64,000 nt of DNA. Source: Diprion similis. Taxonomy: Eukaryota > Arthropoda > Insecta > Hymenoptera > Diprionidae. Both the position numbers and the translations under genes were made by a program. How positions within the stretch are numbered: position 1 is the stretch's first letter; each line of letters begins with the position of its first letter. This document shows positions 1-18,400 of this stretch, in pieces. The notes under the pieces are model-generated. The model saw only the letters and a program-made list of their open reading frames with translations, made no database searches and had not been told where the DNA came from. The stretch lies in NCBI RefSeq assembly GCF_021155765.1, contig NC_060114.1, forward strand, positions 9,446,001 through 9,510,000, read 5' to 3'.

Positions 1-1308
1 AACAGTGAACATACGATTACTCGGTTATTTCTATTGTTTCACAAACTGTGGAAAGCGGTGTGAAGTGGGAAATTATCGGCCGGGGTCAGAGGCCGTGGAC
101 CGTGATTATCGTAAGTATGTTTATTGTTCAAACATTAGCGCTCGCAGTGGTTATAAAAGAAAGAAAAAAAAAACAATTTATGGCAACTGGTCAAGTTTTT
201 ACGGCTGAGATTGGGGTGAACATTCAAATGGCGTTTATGATCAATGAGTGAACATGCGCGATTTTTGTACTTTTCGAGTTTGAGTTATCGTGGTAAAACT
301 AATAAAAACCGTTATTTTGAGACAAATTCTTGTAAATATACCGACATACTACGCCCGAACTTTAGACGCGCAATATATCCGTTAATTATTAATATGTTTT
401 TTATAAGTACCATTGATTTTCATCGATAAAAATGTGAAAAACAACTTAAGAATGTATTAAATTTCTTATGTTCTTTCAATTGGACATAAACGTGAATCGA
501 ATTCTCACCCCATTTTCAGCTATCAAAGCCTTCCTAGTTCCCCTGAGCTCAAGTCGGCTAATTTTTCAATTGTCTTTGTGACAAAATGTTCGTAGAATAT
601 TGCACTTATAGGATAGGCCGATACAAAAAATTCTTTTTTGGAGATTTTAAGCCTTCCTAGTTCTTTTAACATTATTTTCTTCCTAAGCTGCTGCTGATCA
701 GTTTGATATATTACGTTTGACGGCCAGAGCACATTTATGCGATATATTTACCGTTGACGAACGATTCAATTATGCCGCCCGAAACCGGAAGTAGACGCTA
801 GTAGCGCCTCAACGGTAATAAGGCGGCGCATAATTACGGGGAGTTGCCTATGGTCCGGAGGCGAAACAGTGATCTGCAATTATTACCAACTAGCTGACCG
901 GTCTCGGCTTCGCACGGATAGACAAATCTTAGTTGAATGTCCATTATTTTCACGTATATCCAACCATTTGGTTAGCGCACGCCGATAAAGCAGCCAAGCT
1001 GTGCTTTTTCTTCTGACTTAATTTACAAATATTGAGAATTCAAACTAAAAACTTATTCTCATCAAAATGAATTACATCTTACATTACACTGGGATGGTTT
1101 AGCTTTTTGTTAGTGAAAGAATATTCAAAATCGGTCTAGTAATTCCAGAGATTACCCCTTACATACGTACAACCGTGGCGGATTCCGTCCCACTGAAATT
1201 GAACCGAAGTTGCACTGAGATTTCACTTCGATTACACTTAAACTTCACGGTGTAGTTAAAAAATTTTACATTGTACTTTCACTGTAGTGCATTAAGGGGA
1301 CTTGAAAC

Positions 1309-1730
1309 TAATGAATTCGAGGTCATTTTCAAAGGAACGCAGTTGATAGGAGAATAAATTTGATTTATTGTAGTTTCAACCTAGTTTAGGGTCATCTTTG
1401 GGGATTATTTCCCTGGTTAAACAAATATCCTAACTATATTACGAATAGCGGTTCAGCCCTGGAGAGGTGCCGTCGCGTTTTTGTTGCTACATCACATTGT
1501 GCATGACTGCAATGCCATCTTTCATCAGAAATAATTGGGGTTTTGCATGAATAAGGTAAACAGTTAGGCACTTCTCCAGGGCTGAACCGCTCTTCGTAAT
1601 GTAGTTAGAATATTTGTTTAACCAGAGAAATAATCCCTAAAGATGACCCTAAATTAGGGTGAAACTACAATAAATAAAATTTATTCTGCTATCAATACTG
1701 TGTTCCTTTGAAAATGACCTCGAATTTATT
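1309..1730. mobile_element. Foldback/MITE-like element with about 163-bp inverted arms
   Basis: The left arm (about 1309-1471) is the imperfect reverse complement of the right arm (about 1567-1730). Matching blocks include AATTCGAGGTCATTTTC, the AAACAAATAT region and GCGGTTCAGCCCTGGAGA with its complement TCCAGGGCTGAACCGC. The arms enclose only about 95 bp and there is no open frame for a transposase. This is the form of a non-autonomous foldback or long-TIR MITE. The arms differ by scattered substitutions and small indels, so the insertion is not recent. Target-site duplications are unclear; TTAAGG/CCTTAA lies just outside on both sides and may belong to the arms. Confidence 0.75.
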
Positions 1731-1879
1731 ACCTTAAGGTATATACGTCGCCTTAAAAGCTTAGCAATATCACACTGAAAAATCGCTGAAGGAAGAATTT
1801 GCTTTGTAAAATAAAAATATGTGTTTACTTTTAATTACTCCTTATTGATAATTTAAACTAAAATTTAAAAATGAAAAAC

Positions 1880-1945
1880 GGCGATACTTCGACTCGGGCC
1901 GCCAGCGTGCCAGTCCTTACCCACTGCACCACGCTCGCTTGCTTG
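1880..1945 (-). repeat. tRNA-derived relic (SINE-like promoter boxes)
   Basis: Read on the minus strand, a segment like GTGGTGCAGTGGGTAAGGA resembles a Pol III A box, followed about 25 bases later by GGCCCGAGTCGAAGT, which resembles a degenerate B box. The acceptor stem does not pair convincingly, so it is not a functional tRNA. The most likely source is a tRNA-derived SINE head or a tRNA pseudogene. Confidence 0.35.
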
Positions 1946-3191
1946 CCAAGTTACAAATGACAACGGTACATCCAGTGTGAAAGGGAGTCTCCCGAAAATT
2001 TTCTCCGAAGCTAGGGCTTATTGAACAAAATAGCGTTAGCCTAGTACTCAGAAAGAGTCCCTCTTCAATATACCTGAGACCCACCAAACCTCTTGTTAGT
2101 CAAATTTGTAATTATTGGACTTATAATTTGGAAATCGCCAGTAGATGAAATAAGTAATATTATGCAATGGTGGTACCAGAGTGGATTTTTCGAGTATAAT
2201 TTTTGTAAAACCGCAGGGGTCAAATTTCACATTTACACCAAAGAATGGAGTGGAATTACTAGAATATTACTCTGATATCACTGATTTTATGGTCCACCAA
2301 AAATCACTCTAATAACACGTTGGGACCAAATCCGCCAAGAATACAGTTTTACCTCTTTATAATATTAGTATAGATAAGACGCTGTGCATTGAGATCGGTA
2401 ACGGACACGGTGTAAGATAAGAGGTGGTCCGATTTGCGCTGGACTTTGTGATTATTTTACTAATGTAAAGTTCACCAGTCGAATCCAAGTGTCGCATGCG
2501 CCGGAAAGCCACCGCAAGCGAAAATTTAAACTGTCTTTCGGAACATTTTGTATCCACGCAAAAATTAACGTCATCGTACAATCTGTCATGACCGCTTTCT
2601 AAATAAATTATGGTTTCTGGGAGCGCCCAACAACGATACTGATGTTTCCGAATGTCGAAACTCGTGCTGGCAGTCGGATACACAGTAGCATTTTCTCATT
2701 TTATTATATTATAACAACGAGACAATCGAGAATTACACCTGGAAAAATAAACAGGTTCGTGAGCAGAAACCAAGTGATCAAACAGCTATAAAATAAAGAT
2801 ACAGGAAAAACGCGTTTTCGTAACCACTTATTCTTACACTGTGCGAAGCATTCAGTAAAGCGACGCTATTATTGTTTGGACGCCTTTTCGTCTCGTTCAG
2901 CGTAGATCATATTTGGCTGTGAGGCCAACGGAAGCCACCTTGAAAATGTACGACGCTATCAACGCTGAACCGTTGAACTGAGCATATACCATGTGAATAT
3001 TTCCACACTTTAAAATGTGCGCCAAATGATCTCGCATGCGATTGGTTTAAAATTCAAGATGGCTCTCTAGGTGCGGGGCACGCGATTGCGTGGTGGCGTA
3101 ATTAGTTTTTAATGATGGCTGCGCAAGAACACACATGTCATCGACACATTGTATCTGTGTATTTCGAAACGTGTACTAAGTAGCTGCATTT

Positions 3192-3289
3192 GGTATTTAC
3201 ATCTGATTCCTCGATCACCTCTAGCGAGTCGCAAGGAGAGAGAAAAAACATCGCGTTTCGAGGTAATCGAGGGATCAGATGTAAACACC
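3192..3289. repeat. Imperfect inverted repeat, about 30-bp arms
   Basis: Positions 3192-3221 (containing TTACATCTGATTCCTCGAT) pair with 3260-3289 (containing ATCGAGGGATCAGATGTAA) with only about three mismatches across a 38-base loop. No gene lies nearby. It may be a small MITE remnant or a structured transcript; the sequence alone does not decide. Confidence 0.6.
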
Positions 3290-3825
3290 GAACGCACTAG
3301 ATAATGGTCAAATGACAGTCAACACCAGTAGTTCACTATTTTTTTGGGATGAAAACTGTTTCGAGAAACCGAGTTTCCTTTCTAGGCGTATCTTATGTGC
3401 CAATGAATAGCGACTAATGCTAGCGACGCAAGTGTCAGGAAAAACAAACGATACGTTGGTCATAGACTTATCAAATTTCCACAGAAAGAGAGCTTGTTTC
3501 AGTTTTGATTCTAAAAAAATAGCGAGCCACTGTAAGCGGCGCGGGAGATATATCATATCGGAATGGGCGTTCCGAAGTGAAAGAATAGAATATATGTCGA
3601 ATTGCTTCACCGGTATCAGTGTCCAGATTGTGGAGATTTTTTAACATTGGAAACGTTAGCGTATTTTGGACTTCAACCTTCTTATACATATTTTGTCAAA
3701 AAACCGAGAAGTACAATGAGATAACCGTTTTTAAGAATCGGATGTAAATTATCATTTCCGTTACGTCTGTTCCGAAATGACGAATCGCGCCTATTCATTC
3801 AGATAATTCATTCTAGTTATGGAAC

Positions 3826-3873
3826 GACCTTTCCGAAATGTCGCACGTGTTAGCACACATTTCGGAATAGGTC
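3826..3873. repeat. Short hairpin
   Basis: GACCTTTCCGAAATGT at 3826-3841 is nearly the reverse complement of ACATTTCGGAATAGGTC at 3857-3873, with a 15-base loop. Function is unknown. The related string TTCCGAAATG also occurs about 60 bases upstream, near 3770. Confidence 0.5.
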
Positions 3874-6800
3874 CCTCATTTTTTCCCATTATGAGACTAG
3901 CAGTCTTTATAGATCTTCGAAGCCTCCTCAATATAAAAAAAAAAAATTGTAATTCGGAGCTTTGACCTTGACGCAAATGATACGTTATACATAACGCGTT
4001 ATAGCGTGTAAAATGGCTCGTATACATTCCATTCTCATAGAGGAACCCATGTCATAAAATTAGGTTTGAGCACGCGGGAGAAAAAAAATAAGTATACGGA
4101 TCTTTCGGACCTCGTCGCAATCCCTCAGGTCCATCGCCTCTCCGACGATCGGACGACAGTTCAGTTTCAGCGCGATCACAGTGCGGAACTGCTCGGTGAT
4201 CAATCGACATCGGACCGTCGACCTCGTGGTTGTTCTCGTCACTACGCGGCAAACAGATGTATAACCCTATAGCCTATAGTATACTTATATTATACAGTGA
4301 ATACCCTGTGTTCAGGATCGACGAGCCGGCAGCCGCAGAGCGTGGGATTCGAGCGTTATAGATAGTTACATCACAGCCGTGCAACCTAGTGCTAACTTTC
4401 TCACTTATCCTCTGTACACCTAGGTATGTAGAAATACACCCATTACTTATCGCTGCGTCGGATTCGAGCACCCTGATAAATCCCGCTCTGCTCTTCGTTA
4501 GAGTAGATCTTACCGCGTTGACGTGGAAGTATGAATGTATGTATGTATGTACATCCATGACACGTATTCCAATGCGTAAGAATACACATTGCGGGTATTC
4601 GCGTGAACAATATCTGATCAGCTTAGCATTCTCGCCTTTAAATCCTAGCCTGCAATATAATTGACAGTTGATTTTGATGAGCACCTTTCAACGCGATATG
4701 TCTTCCTCGGTATCGATATACTAGTTCGTGTTTGTGCGTCTATTTGCGATAATTAGCGTGAAAAATTAATGTATGAATGTATGAATGTATGTATGTACGT
4801 ACGTACGTGTTGGTGCATTGATTATACTTAATTAATTTCGTTACTGTACTCTTATCGTATAGATAGATAAAGTTGTCGTCGGGATTGTACCCGCTGTCGT
4901 CGAGTACGACTTAAGTTACATTACATTTACGATTACTTTTATGAAGGTAAAGCAAATTGTTATGGTTGTATATTGTTATCATAGTAACACGCTCAGCGCT
5001 ACTCGTGCGTCTATACAATTTACGTGACAGTTAAACGCGGGCACGCGTTAAAGTAGTTGAGTAGTCGTAGCGGCTCGATTGAATTACGTATATTGAATCG
5101 CAACTCTCGCGTTTGAATATATAATCATGCAGTTTGCACACACGGATCTGAGTTGATATTGATATTGGCACCGCGTGGAGGTGTATGTACTTCTGTTCGT
5201 TTAATCGATCACATTCAATGATGGTTTAAAAATAGACTACTGTATCGTATACTTTTCTGTTAGATTAATTTATTTTTATATACTTTTTTCACTATACATC
5301 AGGGGTAACAGGCGAAATGCGAGCCTCTCGAATGTCGCACGTCGCGTGCCGAGTGGAAATTTTACAGCCTCGATATGTCCTTGTCATTCTAGACTAACGA
5401 TAAATTGTTTGACGACGAATTCTTGAACCTGAAATCAGCGTAAAGATGTATAAATACACGAAACGAAACACATCACCCCTCCCCCATTCCTCTTTGATAC
5501 CTTTATTGCAGCGTATTCTTACATCACGCTACGTATTATCGTAAATTGAGGGCGCAATTATCGCGTCACGCCTCAGCTTCACCGGCATCAAAAGCTCGGA
5601 ATATGTATAAGTATAGTTTTCTGACAGTCAAACAGATTGTCTGTTCGATTGAGGAAGTGACTCGATATATTATTTGACGGAGTTCGAGTATACGTAGAAA
5701 GATTATGGCGCTTGTGATTTTATATTTATTTACTTTGCTCATTCCGTAAACAGTAAAATGCGGCTGGAGTAACCTGTCGAATTCTACTTTCAGGTACACG
5801 AGGTACATACACTACATACGTGACGTCTTGAAACAGGTAGCAATGACTTGCAATTGTTTCGTCATTGGCAAATGATACACTGTCGAGTAATAGCTCCGTA
5901 ACGAAGGTCGGCACCGTTTCTCAAATTGTATTTCAGCGTCCGTTACTAATAGTATAATGGTTACTGAACGGTGCGAATGAGTGTATGTATATAGTATGTA
6001 TATGTGCACATAAGCAGAGTCGCGTGCATGTGGAATTTTGGCCTTGACAGGTTAGGTTAAACAGAGATTCAGTTAATGTTATTCCTCTCGTTTTCGGATC
6101 GTTCCGCACATGTCAACAGTTATTTATCCCCACTAATGCACGCTGGCCGATATAACTCTGCTTCAGAATTAACCTGGTCGCGTCGCTTCGCTACAATTTT
6201 TTCTTATCGTTCGTATGTCCTGCTACATTCTTGAATTCAATTACTCACCGCGTCCGCGTACTTTGTTCATTTTAATGATGCCTATACATCTGCAAACAAT
6301 GATCGATCAGTTGGCCTTGTCAGCTGGGAGCTATCCGTCCAGTCTTTACCAGTTTTTGATTAATTAACTCTGGTGAGCGGCGATCATTGAAAGGTTAATC
6401 CCATAATGTGTCCTAGTCCCATATTTTAATTACTTCCTGCCTACATCTACACAAAAAGGTACCGCGAGTCGTTGTGGCTCTAATGGAAAATATTATGTCA
6501 ACAGGGAAACTTGCAGGTGTCAAATACATTACATTGTATCTCGAAACGAGTTGAAGACTGAAAGAGGAATGACTCGAAATTGTCTCACCATTGTCCGGGG
6601 AGATCGACATATTTCAATTGGGATGCTGGTTGGTATTATTGCTTTCTTAACAAGCTTTGATTAAATGTTATTGTAATGCTGATTGTTCACCCAAGTCGGA
6701 ACACTGTATGAAGAATGTCGCAAGTCAATACACATATCAATTATCAAAAACAAGATTGGGGCCCTTCTGTTTAGTTGAGCTTGTCGAGTTTGCTTCTTCG

Positions 6801-7720
6801 TTATAGCAATTACTTAAAATGAATGCAAGTCATCGTTGCTTGAACAATGTACCTGCTACGTAAGAGCTCCTTTTTTGTCGTATACCCGGTTGTTTAAAAC
6901 CTGCTTGCTCATGTCTGCGAATCTAGGCATTACTTGAAACTATTTTTCTCAGCCTGGCACCAGCGTGGTACATCTAATTTTATTCGGATAACATTGCGTG
7001 TGCTTGTAAAGTTTCCATTGCTTGGGGAACTTGTATTTTTTTGCTTTGCTCGGATTTTGAATCATATTACTTATTGTTTTGCTATAGAATTCATGCGCCT
7101 TTAAGACTTTTTCCAATACATCTAAGGCATGCCAGCAGACGCCAGATTTCATTGAACAAAAGAAGTGCTTCTGTGATTGCCAAGAATCCGAGCAAACAAG
7201 AAGTGAAACATTTGAGATAACACTTGTTGTTATAAATGTACTTGCCGTCATACTGATTCTATTACAGCTCTGAGACTTCGAGGAACATCAACGGTGATAG
7301 TCAAGCTGAGAAACTTCAAATAAATTTTCTCTTTAAACTTATTCTTTAAACAGTACAGTCGATCAAGAGTAACGCTCTTGTATAAATTCTGTACACTTTG
7401 GGTGGTTGTTGGAAATATTTATCAACCAGCTGAAGAAATATCCGTGTTTACTGAGACGTACGAAAGTGGTTCGAAGTGGTTCATACAATAACTATAAAGT
7501 GTTTCGTTTTGTATAATGAAGCTTAATTAATGAACATACGATAAACGAAGAACTGACAATAGAAATCAATATTGTTAAAATTAATTTCCTTTTGTGCAAG
7601 AATAATTTTACTGATAAATTATTTTTGTCCCATTACCTGCACATGTATAATATCTTCAACGTATTATACTTGTGGTAATTTGTTTATACAAACACTGAGT
7701 GGGAATGCTACAATTGAGAC

Positions 7721-13735
<6,015 letters not shown>

Positions 13736-14726
13736 TTAATCTAACAATTGGTAGGGTTTCATTTTTAATTGTAGTTATGATATTACCTGGCGGAATGAGA
13801 AAAGGTATGTTTGTTCATGAGTGAACATACCACGAAAGTAGTTAGAATTCCGGATATCCAATATAGTTCAAATATTCGTGCTTTATGAAATATACTTTTT
13901 ATCAAATTTTGAATTTGGTTCACAGGTTTTCTCAACAAGATCTTAATCATTTCTCAATTCAGGTATCTTTAAACAAATTATCGCACTCATTGATCTGCAA
14001 CGGTGTAGTTTAGTTTTATTTTATTTTTTCATCTATCCATCCATGTATAGCTTTTGCAACATTTACGTCTATCACTGACGTCAAAAAGGTGACGGAATAT
14101 GTAGTGGCTGTAAAGATTCCAAAGGGAAAATAGTGATGATTATAGCGTTGCAAATGGTACCTGTACCTACGGGGTAGTTAATGTGGATATCTGATTGTTA
14201 GGAGTTCATTTTTACGAATATATTTGCACGTGCTGGTCAGTTGCAATATGGTTATCAGAACGGTTACTAGAGCGAAAGATGATGTAACTATGAATCGATC
14301 GTCTCGCACAGCTGTAGATGAATGGTAGTTGGGTGATAGGCAAGTCTGTACATTACGTAAGCAGGCATATTTTATAGTGATGGACACTAAAAAAAAAATT
14401 TCTCAAATAATTGTCGTAATATCGATTTCGGGTAATTCGAACCATCGTGCCTTTGTTACTTGTTAAATAATCTGTGGCTGTCATTAATTTACCCGGCTGT
14501 ATTACCGACTGCGGTACATATTTTCTTATTACGATCTTGTGTGATGTACTTGTAGTTACTATTACCATTGTACGTACTTTAATAATGTATTTTTTACTCA
14601 TTATATAATATTAGTATTCATCCAGCAGTTACTGATCCCTAATCCTGGTAACTGTTGTGAAACTTCCATGTATAGGAAAAACAAACATGTCTAACATTGT
14701 TCAATATAATGAATTACGGCTCTGTG

Positions 14727-14815
14727 TACAGTGATCCGAAAAACTTCTCAAAGGGTATGAACCCTTAGCGCTCCACATACACTTAAAAGAAAGACTTGTC
14801 AACTGGATCACTGTA
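14727..14815. mobile_element. 89-bp Tc1/mariner-type MITE
   Basis: TACAGTGATCC (14727-14737) is a perfect 11-bp inverted match to GGATCACTGTA (14805-14815). The outermost bases are TA on both sides and the next are CAGTG/CACTG, which is the usual end form and TA target of Tc1/mariner elements. Only about 67 bases lie between the repeats, so it can only be a non-autonomous deletion derivative. Confidence 0.6.
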
Positions 14816-15218
14816 TGTACTTATAATTAGTGATTGACTACTGCCGCTGTATAATTGTATGTATGTACATTATTACCCATTTAAATTATTTATATAATAT
14901 TATATATATCATATGTATACACACATATATATATTATATGCATCTTATACGTTATTGTACATTACTGAAACGTTGAAATAGTAATTGGTCACATCTCCTC
15001 AAATTTTATTCGGCGTAATGAACGTTTTTAATGAAACCATACAATATTCTGCTGAAATACGTACGGGTTTCGGACAGGACGCGGGAGGTGAAAACTCACC
15101 TTATCAGGTCGCGCGTTTATTGTAGTATACTATTAAATAATGTGAAAACCTTGAAACAGTTTATAAAGAAGTAGTTCAAATGGAATAAGGAAAATACTAG
15201 TCCCTCTTCGATCGCACT

Positions 15219-15224
15219 TTTATT
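15219..15224 (-). promoter_or_regulatory. Candidate poly(A) signal for XPG
   Basis: TTTATT on the plus strand reads AATAAA on the minus strand, about 245 bases after the XPG stop codon. A second AATAAA on that strand lies at 15116-15121. Either would end the transcript before the ABCC coding region. Confidence 0.4.
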
Positions 15225-15467
15225 CAACATCATAACGAAAACAAAAATTCATCGATCCACGTAATCGCGGTGGGATAATACAAGAATAATTATACCGTAC
15301 AAAACGTTAGACTAAAATCTGTATACGTTAAAAAAATCTGCTGGCACAGCCAGTGGCCATGAAATTAAATAACTAATGTTTCATGTCACAATAAATATTA
15401 CATGCAATATGCATAATTAACTTCGTAGAGGTCGAGTTTTGGGAATAGAATTATCTTATCTTTGGCT

Positions 15468-18400
15468 CTATGAACTGTCACTGCTCTCCGAGAGCTCGGC
15501 CTCGTTCTTGATTTTGCGAGCAGTCCGTTTGGATCTCTTCGCGTATCCTGGGCCCTTCTTTGATTTCCGAAAGACCTCGATAGCTCGTAGCTTGTTCTTC
15601 AAAGCGTTCGCCTTGTCCTTTTCCCGTTGCGGTATGCACTCCGGCTTGGTAATAGGTAGCTTTGTAGCTATTTCCGTTGAGGGAGTTATCTTAGCAACGC
15701 CGACGGCGGATGATTCCTCTTTTTCCTCGATTATGGGTTTTAGAAGGTTCGGCTCGCTGGACTTCGGTTTACTTTTTCTAGCACGTTTTTGCGGCACCTC
15801 GACGTCGGCGGATTCCTCCTCGTGTTCGTTTCCACCCCCCAATCGCTCGACCGCCTTTTGAACTCGCTTGCTAAGCGTTCCTTCTATGCCTTTCTTCGAA
15901 ATCTGCACCTGGAAATAGTCGTCGATCCCTTTCTGCTTCTTAGACTCTGCCTGTCGCTTCATTATCGGATTGAATATAACTTCGAACTTGCTTTTCGTCC
16001 ATCCGAATTTATCTCTCGTGAAATCGGCCAGCAGCGTTGTGTTCGGCTCATTCCAGGTGAATCCTTCTTTAGATTCGTCGACGGTCGGGGCGAGATACGC
16101 TTGGACCACAGCCTCGCTGGGGAAACCTGAAAATAGGAAGCAACAACGCGTTCGTGACTTGAAGATTGAAAGTCAGTGCGGCGAATGCTCACCTTTCTCG
16201 ACGCGAACATTCTTCAACTTCGTACGTAGCGATGCTTTTCCGGGACCCGCTGCTCTCCCGGAATTTACCCAGTAGCGGAAATTGATCAAGCCTCGCAGCA
16301 GGTTGCTCTCTTCGGCTGGAAAAGCAGCGAGAATTTCAAGCCCGGTGACGGGACCGATTCCCGTCACTCCTACGGTGTAGTCACTGCCAACTAGAAGTGC
16401 AAGCTGCACCATTTGCTCTCTGGTGAGATCTGAAAAGTGGAGAGAAAGCACAAAAAATTGTCGGTGACCTTCTACGGAGATGAAAAACGAAGACACCGTC
16501 ATCCGGTGACGCGCTTACTGAAATGGTGGCGAATTTCGCTGGAGCGGAATTGCATGACGTGTTTGTTCAGGTTGAAAAAGTTCTTGTACACGCAGCGACC
16601 GCCGAATAACCATATATCTGAATCGTCTGTTATTGTGCCGTCGGTCAGGTTTATTGTTTCCAAGTAAGCACACTGAGCTTCCGCTTCCATTGGCGCGATC
16701 ACGTATGGAATTCCGAAAAAACGTAGTAGCTCCTGAGACACAAATTCGACCTTAATTAGGCGCGTATAGAGTGGCAGCGAAGAACGTTCACATATTTTGC
16801 GTGGAATAATTTTAAAAGTATTCCTTAGACATGAAAATGTGGGTTCAGAGTTAAACAAATGATCTTATTAATCATACTGAAGATCGGTAACACACTTGAG
16901 CTTCCATACGCATCTGCTCCGTAATATCAGTCGCCTGTCTCTCTAGGCGACCGAGATTTCCGCTTAGCTCTTTCTCCTCGGTCTCTAATTGCTCCTGCAT
17001 CGTGATGAGTTCGTCTCTCCGAGTAGGAAACTGAAAAGCTTTCTTCTTATCCTCATCCACGACGCTTGGTGTAGGTTGGTGACCATCTTCAGCTTCGTCG
17101 TTGACATTCGATGCCTCAACGTTGTCGGCTTTTTTGTCGATTTGAGGCGAACTTATCGAATCAGCCGCCGTGTATTCATCTTCCTTTCTGTTCTCCTCGC
17201 TTGTACTTTGAACCGACGATTCTAGTAGTGTTTTGTATCCATTTTCATCCACTTTTGATTGCTCTGGCGACGGTACTTTAATTTGGCTACACCGCTCGTC
17301 TGCGAGATCGACACCGCGCTGCGTTTCATGTACTGCAGGCCGTGTAACTTGAACCGGGCTCGCATTTTCGGTAAAAATATCGGCAAACATGTCGTCTTCG
17401 GACTGTAAATTTTGCTCGATTGCTATTTCGAGCACGGGTTTCTTTTCCTTCATTGCCGAATATGAGATATTCGGTACAGGCACATCTGCAACCTCGACAA
17501 AGTCATCTGATTCCGAACTTGACGTTGTGGCTGCTTCTTCGTTAGTCGTCACATTCTCGCTTGCTTGATGAGAAGCGGGTTCAGGGCTTCTGTTGTTTGT
17601 GGATTCGGAAAAGTCCGTAGCCGTAAAATCGGGACACTCGATGGGAACATCGACCGGCGAGTTGCTGCGAGAATTCATACTCGCGGGCACATTATCAGTA
17701 CCTGGTTGTGATTTTTCATCTTCGCTATCGGCGGGTTCGGATTTAATGATGAAATCCAAAGCTTTCGAACATCGCTTAGAATCTCGAGGTCGATTGCGGC
17801 CTGACGACTCTGTAGACTTGTTTTTACTTTGCTCAATGATACAGAAAATTTCCTCTTGACTTAGGCCGCTATGTTCCAGCATATACATCATCGCGGGATT
17901 AACGTCGCTGGATTTCATCAGCTTTTTTAATTTTGTCGACTTCATCACTGTGACTTCTGGCTCGTCGCTGGATTCCCAGTCACTCTCCCAGTCTTCGTCA
18001 AGCTCGTATTCCTTCAAATTTTCAATTATCTCCACGTCATCATCCTCTGAAGGATTGCCGTTATCCTCCGACTTTTTATTCAATGAACTGACTTTGGTAA
18101 TGTCAGTTTTTTTGGCTGTCAGGACGTCTTTATTCGCACCTGAAAGTCACAAACGATAGTAGCGACTGTTCAATATGAGAAAAATATGGTTAAGTATTTA
18201 CCATTAATATACACAAATCGTGTCAAGTTGTCAGCTGCAATGCGGCTTGCGTTATCAATCTTTGTAGTTGTAGCAATGCCCTGTTCGGTGAGAAGGACAT
18301 CCAATTCTTCCAGAGTCATGGTCTTGCCTCCCATTTCTCGCTCAGCTTCCTCGAGACATTCCTGAACATTCCTCCGCTTAAGCAAACGTTTCATTTGGTA

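Larger units (their letters stand above)
1..7720. other. Non-coding interval upstream of the ABCC gene
   Basis: No stretch here gives a convincing protein or an exon chain with matching splice phases. The longest open frames (about 100 codons, minus strand, near 2357-2683, 3308-3610 and 6949-7251) resemble no family I recognise. The interval holds a foldback element near 1.3-1.7 kb, a tRNA-derived relic near 1.9 kb, two hairpins near 3.2 and 3.8 kb, and short GTAT-rich runs near 4.53 and 4.77 kb. A 5-prime non-coding exon of the ABCC gene could lie in the last few hundred bases, but I could not identify one. Confidence 0.6.
13736..15467. other. Convergent intergenic interval, ABCC and XPG 3-prime regions
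   Basis: No open frame of substance. It should contain both 3-prime UTRs. On the plus strand no AATAAA lies close behind the ABCC stop; the first I see is at about 15390-15395, which would make a very long UTR or imply a variant signal. Positions 14870-14945 are an AT-rich simple stretch. A TA-flanked small inverted-repeat element lies at 14727-14815. Confidence 0.55.

Noticed and set aside
2357-2683. 108-codon minus-strand open frame
   Set aside because: No recognisable domain, no adjoining exons with matching phase, and the length is within chance for this much sequence.
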